Source: Phytohabitans houttuyneae
GTDB lineage: Bacteria; Actinomycetota; Actinomycetes; Mycobacteriales; Micromonosporaceae
Assembly (NCBI RefSeq): GCF_011764425.1
Contig: NZ_BLPF01000003.1
Coordinates: 1,364,001 to 1,428,000 of the forward strand
Reading direction: 5' to 3'
DNA length: 64,000 nucleotides
In this document: in pieces, positions 55,877 through 63,572 of the stretch
How positions within the stretch are numbered: position 1 is the first letter of the stretch
Layout of the letters: the number at the start of each line of letters is the position of its first letter
The notes under the pieces: model-generated
What the model saw: the letters and a program-made list of their open reading frames with translations, nothing else
Told to the model about the DNA's origin: nothing
Database searches by the model: none
Translations under genes and position numbers: made by a program

Positions 55877-57819
55877 GTCCCCACCCCGATCGTGACCCCG
55901 GACAGTGCGGGCAGTTCGCCGCGGCGCAGCGGGACGTCCGCGCAGTCGACGGCGGGCGGCGCGCCGTCCAGCCCGACCGCGACCGCGGCGACCCGCGCCG
56001 TGTCGCCGGCCGCCGCCTGCGCCACCCGCAGCAGCGCGGACGGGTGCAGCGGGCCGCCGAACGGCCACCCGTCCCCGTCGTCGCCGCCGGTGAGCGGGTC
56101 GAGGTAGCCGCGCAGCGCCTCCTCCAGTGCGGACCGGACGCGGCCCGGGTCGCTCGGCTTGTCGGCGAGGTCGACGCGGAGGGCGGCGGTGCGGTAGCGG
56201 GGGCGGCACACGTACAGCTCGGTGCCGATGAGCCGGGCCCGCTCCAGGTGCCGGCGCACGGCGGCGAGCATTCCCGGGTCGGGCCGCGGGGCGGGCACAC
56301 CGGTCACCGCCGGCACCACCCGCACGACGACGGCGCCGGGGACGGTGGTGCCCGGGTAGCCGGGGTGCTCGCCGATGCCCACATAGGACCGTCCGACGGC
56401 GACACCGGGCGTACCGGCGGCCAGCTCGGCGAAGTCGGCCGCGGTGACCGCGCGGGTCACCCGGGTCAGCTCCTCGGCCGCGCGGCGGCGGGCCTCGTCG
56501 ACGGTCTCCGCGTCGCGACCGCCCGCCGCCGGTACGACGTTCGCCGCGCCGGCGCCGCCGGCCGGTCGCCCGGCCACCCACCAGTTGTCCGTGCGCCCGC
56601 CGTTGCCCGCCGCTCCCCCACCGCGCCGGTACTCCACCTCGACGACGGGCCCGGGGCTCATCTTGTCGCGCTCGCTTCGCTCGCTGAAGGCCCCGGGCAG
56701 CCGCCGCCATCCGGCCTCGTCGCTGCGCTCCTCGGACCGGATCCCGACGGCCCCGGGACCGTCGAGGTCGTCGTGCACGGGGACGGCGCCGGTGAGGCCG
56801 TCGCCGAAGCGGAGCGCGCCCTCGGCGCGGTCGAGCACGAACACCGGGTCGCCGGGGCCGGCGAACGTCAGGTCCGGCGCCGCCGACCACACCTGTACCG
56901 CGCCGCGCCGGCGCAGCCGCAGCTCGGCGTCGAGCAGCACGCCCCGCGCGCCGGGCAGGTCGAGGTGCTGGCCGGGCAGGCGCAGCCACCGGGTGAGCTG
57001 GTCGCGCAGGTCGGCGTCGGTGACGGTGCGGGTCTCCCGCTGCCGCGCGATGCCGGTGTTGGGCACGAGCTGGCGCAGCACGGGCGGCGCCGCGTACGTC
57101 GAGGCGCGGGTGGCGACGGTGAGCGGGCCCTCGGCGGGCAGCTCCAGCCGGACGATCCCGGACCGGCGCAGCCCGGCCGTGCCGTCGTCCACAAGGGACC
57201 ACGACCACGACAGGTCGGCCGGCGGCCGCACGCCGCGGACCGCGTCGGGGCTCCACTGTGGCGGGACGCCGGCGGGCGTGTCGAGGTCGAACAGCAGCGA
57301 CACCACCGTGCCGGGCGGCGGCGCGGCGCCGTCGAAGGCGACGTCCACCCGGAACGAGGCGGCGTCGCCACCGGCCGGCAGCAGCGGCACGCCGCGCCCG
57401 GCGCGCAGGTCGGCGCCGCGGTCCCGGCCGCCAGCCCACACGGTCACGTCCCGCACCGGCGCGACGGTCACGTCCTCGTCGAGCGTGAACGTGAGCTGTT
57501 CGAGCGGGTCGCGGGTGAACACGGTGCCGGCCGGCGCCGAGCCGGTGAGCCGCAGCACCGTGGCCGCCGGTACGGCCGGGGCGGGACCGGGCACGCCGAG
57601 CAGCCGCAGCACCGCGACCACCAGCGCGTCCGGCACCTGGTCCAGGCGGTACAGGCGCTGTTCGAGCAGGTACGCGAGCAGCTCCAGGACGGTCACGCCG
57701 GGGTCGGCGGGCGCGTGCAGCGTCCACGCCCCGCCCGACTCGGCGGGGATCCGCTGCCGGGTCGCCGTCATCAGCGCGTCCCAGGTCAGGTCGTCCAGGC
57801 GGGGCAGCGGCACCGTCAC
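55873..57819 (-). CDS. eCIS baseplate J-like protein (Afp11-like) with an inserted 33-codon repeat
   Basis: 648 residues. Wedge features are WTLHAPADPGVTVLELLAYLLEQRLYRLDQVPD at the start, GALRFGDGLTGAVPVHDDL in the middle, and AVTAADFAELAAGTPGVAVGRSYV and LRGYLDPLTGGDDGDGWPFGG later. Residues 354-386 (GPGAVGIRSEERSDEAG ... SERSERDK) are encoded by a 99-bp repeat that also lies in the neighbouring gp25 gene, where it is read in another frame. It sits between DDLD and MSPGPVVEVEYR, in the loop after the conserved block. Start GTG overlaps the gp25 stop (GTGA). Confidence 0.9.
   Translation of the reverse strand: MTVPLPRLDDLTWDALMTATRQRIPAESGGAWTLHAPADPGVTVLELLAYLLEQRLYRLDQVPDALVVAVLRLLGVPGPAPAVPAATVLRLTGSAPAGTVFTRDPLEQLTFTLDEDVTVAPVRDVTVWAGGRDRGADLRAGRGVPLLPAGGDAASFRVDVAFDGAAPPPGTVVSLLFDLDTPAGVPPQWSPDAVRGVRPPADLSWSWSLVDDGTAGLRRSGIVRLELPAEGPLTVATRASTYAAPPVLRQLVPNTGIARQRETRTVTDADLRDQLTRWLRLPGQHLDLPGARGVLLDAELRLRRRGAVQVWSAAPDLTFAGPGDPVFVLDRAEGALRFGDGLTGAVPVHDDLDGPGAVGIRSEERSDEAGWRRLPGAFSERSERDKMSPGPVVEVEYRRGGGAAGNGGRTDNWWVAGRPAGGAGAANVVPAAGGRDAETVDEARRRAAEELTRVTRAVTAADFAELAAGTPGVAVGRSYVGIGEHPGYPGTTVPGAVVVRVVPAVTGVPAPRPDPGMLAAVRRHLERARLIGTELYVCRPRYRTAALRVDLADKPSDPGRVRSALEEALRGYLDPLTGGDDGDGWPFGGPLHPSALLRVAQAAAGDTARVAAVAVGLDGAPPAVDCADVPLRRGELPALSGVTIGVGT
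56662..56760 (-). repeat. 99-bp intragenic repeat, copy A
   Basis: Aligns without gaps to 57937-58035 over 99 bases with about 14-15 differences. Both copies contain GCTCGCTNCGCTCGCTGAAGG and GTCGCTNCGCTCCTCGGAC. It is exactly 33 codons here, in the frame that gives EERSDE and SERSER. Confidence 0.8.
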
Positions 57820-58322
57820 GAGACACCCCTCACGAGACCGAGGTAGTACGGGAAGACGAGGTTGGCGCGGGTGTTGGTGCGCCGGATCCGGTACGTGACG
57901 GAGACCGTGACCACGCCCTCCTCGCCGGGTGCTCCGCTTGTTGCGCTCGCTCCGCTCGCTGAAGGCTCCGGGAGACCGGCGCCATCCGACCTCGTCGCTA
58001 CGCTCCTCGGACTGGATCCCGCCGGTCCCGGGGCCACCTCGGCGCGCACCTCGTCCAGCTCGACCCGCGGCTCGAACTGGCGCACCGCGTCCCGGATCGA
58101 GTCCTCCAGGTCGTGCAGGTTCTGCACGCTGTCCGGGGCGAAGACGAGGTCGGGGGCGCGGGTGCCGAAGTCGGGGCGCATGACCCGCTCGCCGAGCCCG
58201 GTCAGCAGCAGGGCGCGCAGGCAGTGGGCGATGCTCTCCTCGCCGCTGGCGTAGGGCAGCCGCCCGGCCTCGTCCGGCAGGATCGGGAAGCGCCAGCCGG
58301 TACCCAGAAAGTCGTCGTTCAC
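57816..58322 (-). CDS. eCIS gp25-like baseplate protein (Afp9-like) with an inserted 33-codon repeat
   Basis: 168 residues, while gp25/GPW proteins are normally about 130-140. The family core is GTGWRFPILPDEAGRLPYASGEESIAHCLRALLLTGLGERVMRPDFGT, then the C-terminal VTVSVTYRIRRTNTRANLVFPYYL. Between EVRAEV and GEEGVVTVSV lies a Ser/Ala/Pro/Gly-rich stretch (about 95-130) encoded mostly by the 99-bp repeat; removing 33 codons gives the normal length. gp25 joins the sheath to the baseplate wedges. GTG start; overlaps by GTGA on both sides. Confidence 0.9.
   Translation of the reverse strand: MNDDFLGTGWRFPILPDEAGRLPYASGEESIAHCLRALLLTGLGERVMRPDFGTRAPDLVFAPDSVQNLHDLEDSIRDAVRQFEPRVELDEVRAEVAPGPAGSSPRSVATRSDGAGLPEPSASGASATSGAPGEEGVVTVSVTYRIRRTNTRANLVFPYYLGLVRGVS
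57937..58035 (-). repeat. 99-bp intragenic repeat, copy B
   Basis: Second copy of the element at 56662-56760, same orientation, same length. Here it is read one base out of phase from copy A, as GPAGSSPRSVATRSDG ... SASGASAT. Confidence 0.8.
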
Positions 58323-59017
58323 GCAGTCTTCACCACCCCGGAGACGAACGGCGGCGCCGGCGGCGTCGGCGGTCCGCTGGTGGCCGTACCGACCGGGTGG
58401 ACGTGGCTGGCGAACGCCCGGGTGAGGGTGCCGCCGAGCACGGCCGGGTCGGTGGTGGGGTCGCCGAGGTTGACGGCCGGCGCCTTGAGCGTGATCGCGG
58501 TGCCGGACTCCAGCGTGATCGCCCCGTCCGCCTGGATGGAGACGCTTCCGCCCTCGGCGGCCCGTACCCGGATGGCCTTGCCGGCGTCGTCGAGCTCGAC
58601 CACGTGCCCGGCCGCCGACGTGACCCGCACGGCCGCCCGCGACCGCTGGTCGTCGAAGACCAGCTCGTGGCCGTGCCGGGTGCGGATCATCTTGCGGTCC
58701 TGGCCGTCGCGGCGGCTGGTGGGCGGCTTGTCCGCGCCGTTGTAGAGGCCGCCGAGCACGATCGGGAAGCGCATGTCGCCGTGCACGAACGCGACCAGCA
58801 CCTCGTCGCCCTTCTCGGGCACGAACACCGACCCGTACCCGTTGCCGGCGTAGAGCTGGCTGACCCGGCACCAGCCGGTGACCGTGCCGTCGTCGAACCA
58901 CGGGAAGCGCAGCCGCACCCGCGCCTCGTCGTCGCCGTCGACCTCCTCGACAAGCGCCTCGACGACGCCGTAGTACCGCTGGTCGGTGCTGCGCGAACGC
59001 GGCTCCACGCGGCTCAT
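58319..59017 (-). CDS. eCIS spike protein, phage baseplate assembly protein V/VgrG OB-fold
   Basis: 232 residues. The OB-fold gp5/gpV domain (YYGVVEALVEEVDGDDEARVRLRFPWFDD, GYGSVFVPEKGDEVLVAFVHGDMRFPIVLGGLYNG) is followed by beta-helix repeats of the spike (VELDDAGKAIRVRAAEGGSVSIQADGAITLESG), ending with ASHVHPVGTATSGPP. It forms the trimeric membrane-piercing tip below the hub. In Afp8/PVC8 hub and spike are one chain; here they are two genes with an ATGA overlap. Confidence 0.92.
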   Translation of the reverse strand: MSRVEPRSRSTDQRYYGVVEALVEEVDGDDEARVRLRFPWFDDGTVTGWCRVSQLYAGNGYGSVFVPEKGDEVLVAFVHGDMRFPIVLGGLYNGADKPPTSRRDGQDRKMIRTRHGHELVFDDQRSRAAVRVTSAAGHVVELDDAGKAIRVRAAEGGSVSIQADGAITLESGTAITLKAPAVNLGDPTTDPAVLGGTLTRAFASHVHPVGTATSGPPTPPAPPFVSGVVKTA

Positions 59018-60204
59018 CGGGTACCTCCGTCGTGGATGCGCCGGGCCGTGAAGTCGGTGAAGAAGCCGCCGGAGTCGAGCGTGTGGTCGACCCGCTTGAC
59101 GAAGTAGCCGCCGGAGAAGCGGCGGCCGAGGCCGTAGATCTCCAGGTTGTCGCCGGGCCGCAGCTCGGGCAGCCCGGCGACCCGGCCGGTGGCGGTGACG
59201 AACTCGTACGCCCGCTCGCGCAGCAGGCTCACCGCCAGCTCGCGGGCCTCCTCGTCGCTGGCGACCGGCGCGTCCACGACCACGTCCTGCCGGCCGCCCA
59301 TGGTCGAGTCGGCGGCGGCCGGGCCGTTCTCCCCGCCCGCGTCGGAGCCGGCGGCGGGCACGTGCGAGGCGTCGGCGGTGAAGCTGATCGCCTGCTTGGT
59401 CCGCGGGTCCCAGCCGCGCACGGTCACCTTGCCGACCTGGCCGGAGACGGTGAGGGTGGGCGTGAACGTGATCAGGTTGGGCACCAGCCCGGCCGGCTGG
59501 TCGCCGGGTCCGGTGGCGAGGCCGGGCGCGTACGCGAGGCGGTACACCCGCACCGGCCGGCCGTCGCGCCCGTCCGTGGGGCGGATGAAGTAGAGCGTGT
59601 CCTGGCCGCTGTCCTGGTCGGGCAGCAGGTAGCAGTCGAAGTCGACCCGCTTGGCGCGCTCCATCAGGAACGTGGCGTCGTCCTGGTTCTTCTGCACCAC
59701 CAGCGGGTGCGTCGGGCCGCTCTCGGTGACCACGACGCGGAGCTTGTTGCGCTGCCCGATCTCCTGGGCGATCTGCCAGTCGGTCTTTCCCACGTACTGC
59801 TTCGGCTCGGTGCCGGCCGGCTTGCGGTCCTTGAGCCGGACGAGCCCGTCGACGCCGCTGACCGCCACGGTCGGCGACGCCGCGTCCGGGAACGTCGGGT
59901 TGATCGTGGTGATCGCGCCGGTGGCGACCGTGAGCAGCGTGCCGCCGTACCCGAGCTGGACGACGACGCGCCGGCCGAGCGTGAAGCGCGGCGAGTCGCT
60001 GTGCTTGAAGCGCAGCAGCGTGTCGTCCCAGTTGTTGAGGGTCAGCTCGAAGCCGGACATCTCCTCCAGGTCGCGGTGGACCTTGATGTCGATGATGTCG
60101 TTGCGGGTGGTGGGGTCCAGCTCCAGCCCTTCGATCTCCACCCGGAAGTCCGGCGCGTACCGGTCCGGCGACGCGACCTCGACGAGGTTGGCCGGCGACG
60201 TCAC
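59014..60204 (-). CDS. eCIS hub protein, phage late control D (gp27-like)
   Basis: 396 residues. The DFRVEIEGLELDPTTRNDIIDIKVHRDLEEMSGFELTLNNWD opening, YVGKTDWQIAQEIGQRNKLRVVV, FLMERAKRVDFDCYLL and the C-terminal DNLEIYGLGRRFSGGYFVKRVDHTLDSGGF are the usual marks of the gpD/gp27 hub that adapts sixfold tube to threefold spike. GTG start overlapping the LysM gene stop; ATGA overlap into the spike gene. Confidence 0.92.
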   Translation of the reverse strand: MTSPANLVEVASPDRYAPDFRVEIEGLELDPTTRNDIIDIKVHRDLEEMSGFELTLNNWDDTLLRFKHSDSPRFTLGRRVVVQLGYGGTLLTVATGAITTINPTFPDAASPTVAVSGVDGLVRLKDRKPAGTEPKQYVGKTDWQIAQEIGQRNKLRVVVTESGPTHPLVVQKNQDDATFLMERAKRVDFDCYLLPDQDSGQDTLYFIRPTDGRDGRPVRVYRLAYAPGLATGPGDQPAGLVPNLITFTPTLTVSGQVGKVTVRGWDPRTKQAISFTADASHVPAAGSDAGGENGPAAADSTMGGRQDVVVDAPVASDEEARELAVSLLRERAYEFVTATGRVAGLPELRPGDNLEIYGLGRRFSGGYFVKRVDHTLDSGGFFTDFTARRIHDGGTR

Positions 60205-60869
60205 GGCAGCCTCGGGACGGTCAGCACCTGGCCGGGGCGCAGGTCGCGGGGGTCGGTGATGCCGTTGGCGCGGGCCAGCTCCCGCCACGCGTCCGGCCGG
60301 CGGTAGAGGGCGGCGGCGATGCTGCTGAGCGTGTCGCCGCGGCGCACCAGGTAGCTCTTCTCCACCGTCGGCGAGGAGCGCGGCGGGTCCATCGCCTGCA
60401 CGGCCGCCGGCCGGTACTCCTTGAGGCCCAGCTCCAGCTTCGCCCGCAGCGGGGTGCCGTCGGGCAGGAAGAGCTGGTACGTGATGTCGAGCTTCTCCAT
60501 GACGCCGGTGAAGACCGAGCGGCCCCACACGAACCGGACGATCGGCGGTGCGTGCTCGCGGCTGTCCGGTGTCATCAGGCCGCGCAGCCGCTCGACGTAC
60601 TTGGCGCGCACGTCCTCGACCGTGTCCGAGGTGTCCACGAGCGCCTCGACGGTGAGGGTCTCGCTGCCGCCGCGCACGTACTGGATCGGCGGCGACTCCA
60701 GCCCCGGGATGGCGATCTCGGCGAACGTGTTGCTCTTGCTGAGCTTGTAGTCGGTGGGGTTGAAGCGCAGCGGGACGCGGCGGGCCCGCTCGTCGGCGAT
60801 CACCGGCCGCACGATCTCCAGCCGGGCGAGGGCGGCGCCCCGGCCGGCGGCGGAGACCGGCGCGGTCAC
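60201..60869 (-). CDS. eCIS LysM-domain tube-initiator/adaptor (Afp7-like)
   Basis: 222 residues. The N-terminal ~160 residues (VPLRFNPTDYKLSKSNTFAEIAIPGLESPPIQYVRGGSETLTVEALVDT) are the CIS tube-adaptor domain; the C-terminal LysM (about 172-220) reads YLVRRGDTLSSIAAALYRRPDAWRELARANGI. In Afp and PVC this protein caps the inner tube above the hub. The GTG at 60869 is chosen because the upstream frame lacks the family pattern and the codon gives the operon's usual 4-base overlap. Confidence 0.92.
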   Translation of the reverse strand: MTAPVSAAGRGAALARLEIVRPVIADERARRVPLRFNPTDYKLSKSNTFAEIAIPGLESPPIQYVRGGSETLTVEALVDTSDTVEDVRAKYVERLRGLMTPDSREHAPPIVRFVWGRSVFTGVMEKLDITYQLFLPDGTPLRAKLELGLKEYRPAAVQAMDPPRSSPTVEKSYLVRRGDTLSSIAAALYRRPDAWRELARANGITDPRDLRPGQVLTVPRLP

Positions 60870-61054
60870 CGCCTCACCCCGCGGTCGCCGAGGCCGCGTT
60901 CCATGGCGGCGCGCTTGTCCCGGGCGCACTGCTCCTCGTAGGCGCGGCACCACGCGTTGATGTGCCGCTCGAAGAGCCGGGTGAAGACGGCCTGGTCGCC
61001 GTCGCCGCTGACCTGGAAGCGCACCTCCAGGTGGTGGATGGTCACGGTCGGCAT
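60866..61054 (-). CDS. Small eCIS protein in the Afp6 position
   Basis: 62 residues (MPTVTIHHLEVRFQVSGDGD, then FTRLFERHINAW). It has a strand-strand-helix look and no signal. Small proteins of about 55-65 residues lie between the second tube gene and the LysM gene in Afp and PVC loci, so position and size support the same role. Overlaps the LysM gene by GTGA and follows the tube gene by 8 bases. Confidence 0.75.
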   Translation of the reverse strand: MPTVTIHHLEVRFQVSGDGDQAVFTRLFERHINAWCRAYEEQCARDKRAAMERGLGDRGVRR

Positions 61055-61062
61055 CGGGCTCC

Positions 61063-61548
61063 TCACCTCACCTGGTCCACGTGGGTCAGCCCCTCGTGGG
61101 CGATCTCGAGCGCCTCGACGGCGACGCCGTTCTGCTCGGCGTGCAGGTCGGGGCCGGACCACTTGGCCGCCAGCCCGCCGCGGAAGGCCCAGGCCAGCGC
61201 GGGCGCGCCGGACGGGGACAGCAGGATCACCGCGCCGTCGCGGCGGGCGCCGAGGGAGTCGGCGAGCCCGGCCGCGTACCAGGCGAACAGGCTCGTGTCG
61301 CGGGCAACGCCGCGCTTGAGCGTGAGCCGGTTCCAGGAGTGGCGGACCGGCAGCTGGAGGGTGGAGTCGTTGCGGCCCCCCTCCGCGTACGCGAGCACCT
61401 CCAGCTGCCCGCCGAGCCCGGCCACCTCCTGGAAGGCGCCGGCCGCGACCATCGGCAGCAGCCGCGCCTGCGCCGGCGGCAGGTACGCGTCGCCGGGGTC
61501 GAGGGTGACCAGGAACCGGTACTTGAGCAGCGGGTCGGGGGACGTCAC
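61063..61548 (-). CDS. eCIS tube protein 2 (gp19-like)
   Basis: 161 residues of the tail-tube fold: YRFLVTLDPGDAYLPPAQARL, FQEVAGLGGQLEVLAYAEGGRND, LKRGVARDTSLFAWYAAGL and the final VEALEIAHEGLTHVD strand. It differs from tube protein 1 by an insertion near the start, like Afp5 compared with Afp1, so it is probably the ring at the baseplate end. GTG start overlapping the sheath gene stop. Confidence 0.9.
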   Translation of the reverse strand: MTSPDPLLKYRFLVTLDPGDAYLPPAQARLLPMVAAGAFQEVAGLGGQLEVLAYAEGGRNDSTLQLPVRHSWNRLTLKRGVARDTSLFAWYAAGLADSLGARRDGAVILLSPSGAPALAWAFRGGLAAKWSGPDLHAEQNGVAVEALEIAHEGLTHVDQVR

Positions 61549-63089
61549 GCCTCGATCACCTCCAGGCCGCGGTCCTGGCCGAGCACGAGGCGCAGCCGGA
61601 TGAACTCCATCGGCGTCGCCGGCGCCACCTCGACGTCGCAGACCACGAGCGCGACGTCCTGGCCCGGCGGGTTGGTGGTGTCGTCGCAGGTGACCCGGAA
61701 CGCCTCGGCGGCGCGGGCGCCGGCCAGCGCGCCGGACCGGAACGCCTCCAGCAGCACCGAGGTCACCCCGCGTACGAGGGCGAGGCGCAGCTCGGGTCCG
61801 TTGACGTCGAACACGAGCGGGTCGGCGACCCGGCGCAGCGCCCGGACCAGCAGGTGCACGAGGCGGCGGTGGGCGACGTAGCGGCGGCCCGGCGCGGTGG
61901 CGAGCGTGCGCCCGCCCCACACGCGCAGGCCACGGCCGGGCGCGCAGCGCAGCAGGTTGACGCCGGCGTCGAAGAGCCGGGCCTGCCGCGGCTCGGGCAG
62001 CGCGACCGCGAGGTCGACGGCGTCGAGCAGGACGGCGTTCGCGGGGGTGTGGTGGGCGCCGCGCTCGGCGTCGAGCCGGGCGACGAGGCCGAGGACGTGG
62101 CCGCTGGCCGGCACCGCGCGGGTGGGTGCGCCGGGCCCGCCGGCCGGGTCGGGCACGACAAGCCGCGGGTGGTAGACGGCGGCCGCGCCGAGCAGGGCCG
62201 GGTCGCCGGCCGCGGCCAGATCGTCCACCCAGGACAGTGCGGCGTCCGCGTCGTCCTCCGGCACGTCGAGTACCACGAGGCGGTCGGCCAGCGCCGCGAC
62301 CGTGGCCAGGCATTCGAGCACCACCGCGGTGCGGACCGGTTCGCCGAGGTCGCCGGCGAGGTCGGGCAGCGCGACGAGGGCCGGCTCGGGCAGGTCGGCC
62401 ATCGCCTCGACGGCGCGGCGGTAGTCGTCCGGCCCGGGCGGGGCGTCGCTACCCTGCTCCGCGCCGGCGCCGAGCACCACCTCCCAGCTCGCGGAGAGCG
62501 GGCCGGTGGGCGAGGTCGCTCCGGGCGGCAGCGGCGGCCCGTCCGGCTCCAGCCGGACCAGCCGGGACGCGGCGAGGGCCTCGACGAGGTCGGCGGGGCG
62601 GACGCCGGTGAACGTCTCGGCCGGCTCGCCCGGCGGCGCCACCCGCACGGTCAGCGCGGGCGGGCCGGCGATGCTGCTGGCCCGGAAGCGGATCGACACG
62701 CGGGTGTTGTTGGCCCAGGCGCCCGGGCTGGCGGCGGCGACCCGGTAGCGGGCGTACCGGAACCCGGCCCGCGCCGGCCAGTCGACCCCGCCCGGCTCGC
62801 CGACCGTCCACATCGCACCCGCGGTGCCGCCCGGCCCGGCCACCCGGACCACCCAGGCGGTGCGGCCGCCGTTCTCGAAGAAGCCGTGCAGCGCGTACGG
62901 TGTGGCCGCGCCGCCGTCCAGCGGGCCGAGGACGCGCTGCGCGTCCGGCCAGCTCTCCACGCGCACCGGCACGCCGACCGGGCCGCGCCGGGTGCGTCCG
63001 AGCAGGGCGGCCACGTCGGTGCGCAGCGGTTCCGGCTCGGTGCGGCGGGGCGCGGCGGTCAGCGACAGGCCGGGCAGGGCGGCGGTCAT
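61545..63089 (-). CDS. eCIS sheath protein 2
   Basis: 514 residues. N-terminal domain with VAALLGRTRRGPVGVPVRVESW and YALHGFFENGGRTAWVVRVAG; central variable region; C-terminal sheath core with VNLLRCAPGRGLRVWGGRTLATAPGRRYVAHRRLVHLLVRALRRV and the strand-exchange end TPMEFIRLRLVLGQD. The core is that of contractile phage sheath proteins. It is the second sheath type of the locus and may cap or start the main sheath. Downstream tube gene overlaps by GTGA. Confidence 0.92.
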   Translation of the reverse strand: MTAALPGLSLTAAPRRTEPEPLRTDVAALLGRTRRGPVGVPVRVESWPDAQRVLGPLDGGAATPYALHGFFENGGRTAWVVRVAGPGGTAGAMWTVGEPGGVDWPARAGFRYARYRVAAASPGAWANNTRVSIRFRASSIAGPPALTVRVAPPGEPAETFTGVRPADLVEALAASRLVRLEPDGPPLPPGATSPTGPLSASWEVVLGAGAEQGSDAPPGPDDYRRAVEAMADLPEPALVALPDLAGDLGEPVRTAVVLECLATVAALADRLVVLDVPEDDADAALSWVDDLAAAGDPALLGAAAVYHPRLVVPDPAGGPGAPTRAVPASGHVLGLVARLDAERGAHHTPANAVLLDAVDLAVALPEPRQARLFDAGVNLLRCAPGRGLRVWGGRTLATAPGRRYVAHRRLVHLLVRALRRVADPLVFDVNGPELRLALVRGVTSVLLEAFRSGALAGARAAEAFRVTCDDTTNPPGQDVALVVCDVEVAPATPMEFIRLRLVLGQDRGLEVIEA

Positions 63090-63092
63090 CGG

Positions 63093-63548
63093 CTACTGCG
63101 CGATCGCGAGCCGCTCGACGGCGAGCACGAGGGTCTCGATGGCGACCTCGTTCTTGCCGGCGGACAGCGTCGGCCCGGTGTACTTGGTGGGCCAGCCGCG
63201 GTCGAAGTTCCAGCGCATGGCCTCCTGCCGGTTTTCGTCCAGCATGACGATCGAGCCGGAGGTACGCCGGACGCGGCCGTTGAGGGCCTCGACGATCCAC
63301 TGCCAGAAGCCGACGTGGCCGGTGATCCCGCGCTTGAGCGTGATGTTCGTGTACTTGACCAGCCCGGTGAGCTTGCGCATCGTGACGTCCTCGGACCCGG
63401 TGCGGTACTCGATCGGGGCTATCTCCAGCTCCAGCCCGCTGACCTCGTTGAAGGAGCCGCTGACCGCGACCCCGTCGTCGCTGACGTTGGTGACGATGAC
63501 CTGGAAGTTGTAGACGGCGTACGGGTCGTCCCGGATGACGGGCGGCAT
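63093..63548 (-). CDS. eCIS tube protein 1 (gp19/Hcp-like)
   Basis: 151 residues, the main inner-tube subunit: DPYAVYNFQVIVTNVSDDGV, FNEVSGLELEIAPIEYRTGSED, MRKLTGLVKYTNITLKRGITGHVGFWQWI and AIETLVLAVERLAIA are all typical. It follows the first sheath gene by 24 bases and sheath gene 2 follows after 3 bases. GAGG-type ribosome site before the ATG. Confidence 0.93.
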   Translation of the reverse strand: MPPVIRDDPYAVYNFQVIVTNVSDDGVAVSGSFNEVSGLELEIAPIEYRTGSEDVTMRKLTGLVKYTNITLKRGITGHVGFWQWIVEALNGRVRRTSGSIVMLDENRQEAMRWNFDRGWPTKYTGPTLSAGKNEVAIETLVLAVERLAIAQ

Positions 63549-63572
63549 CGGCGGTACCTCTCCTCACGTGGG

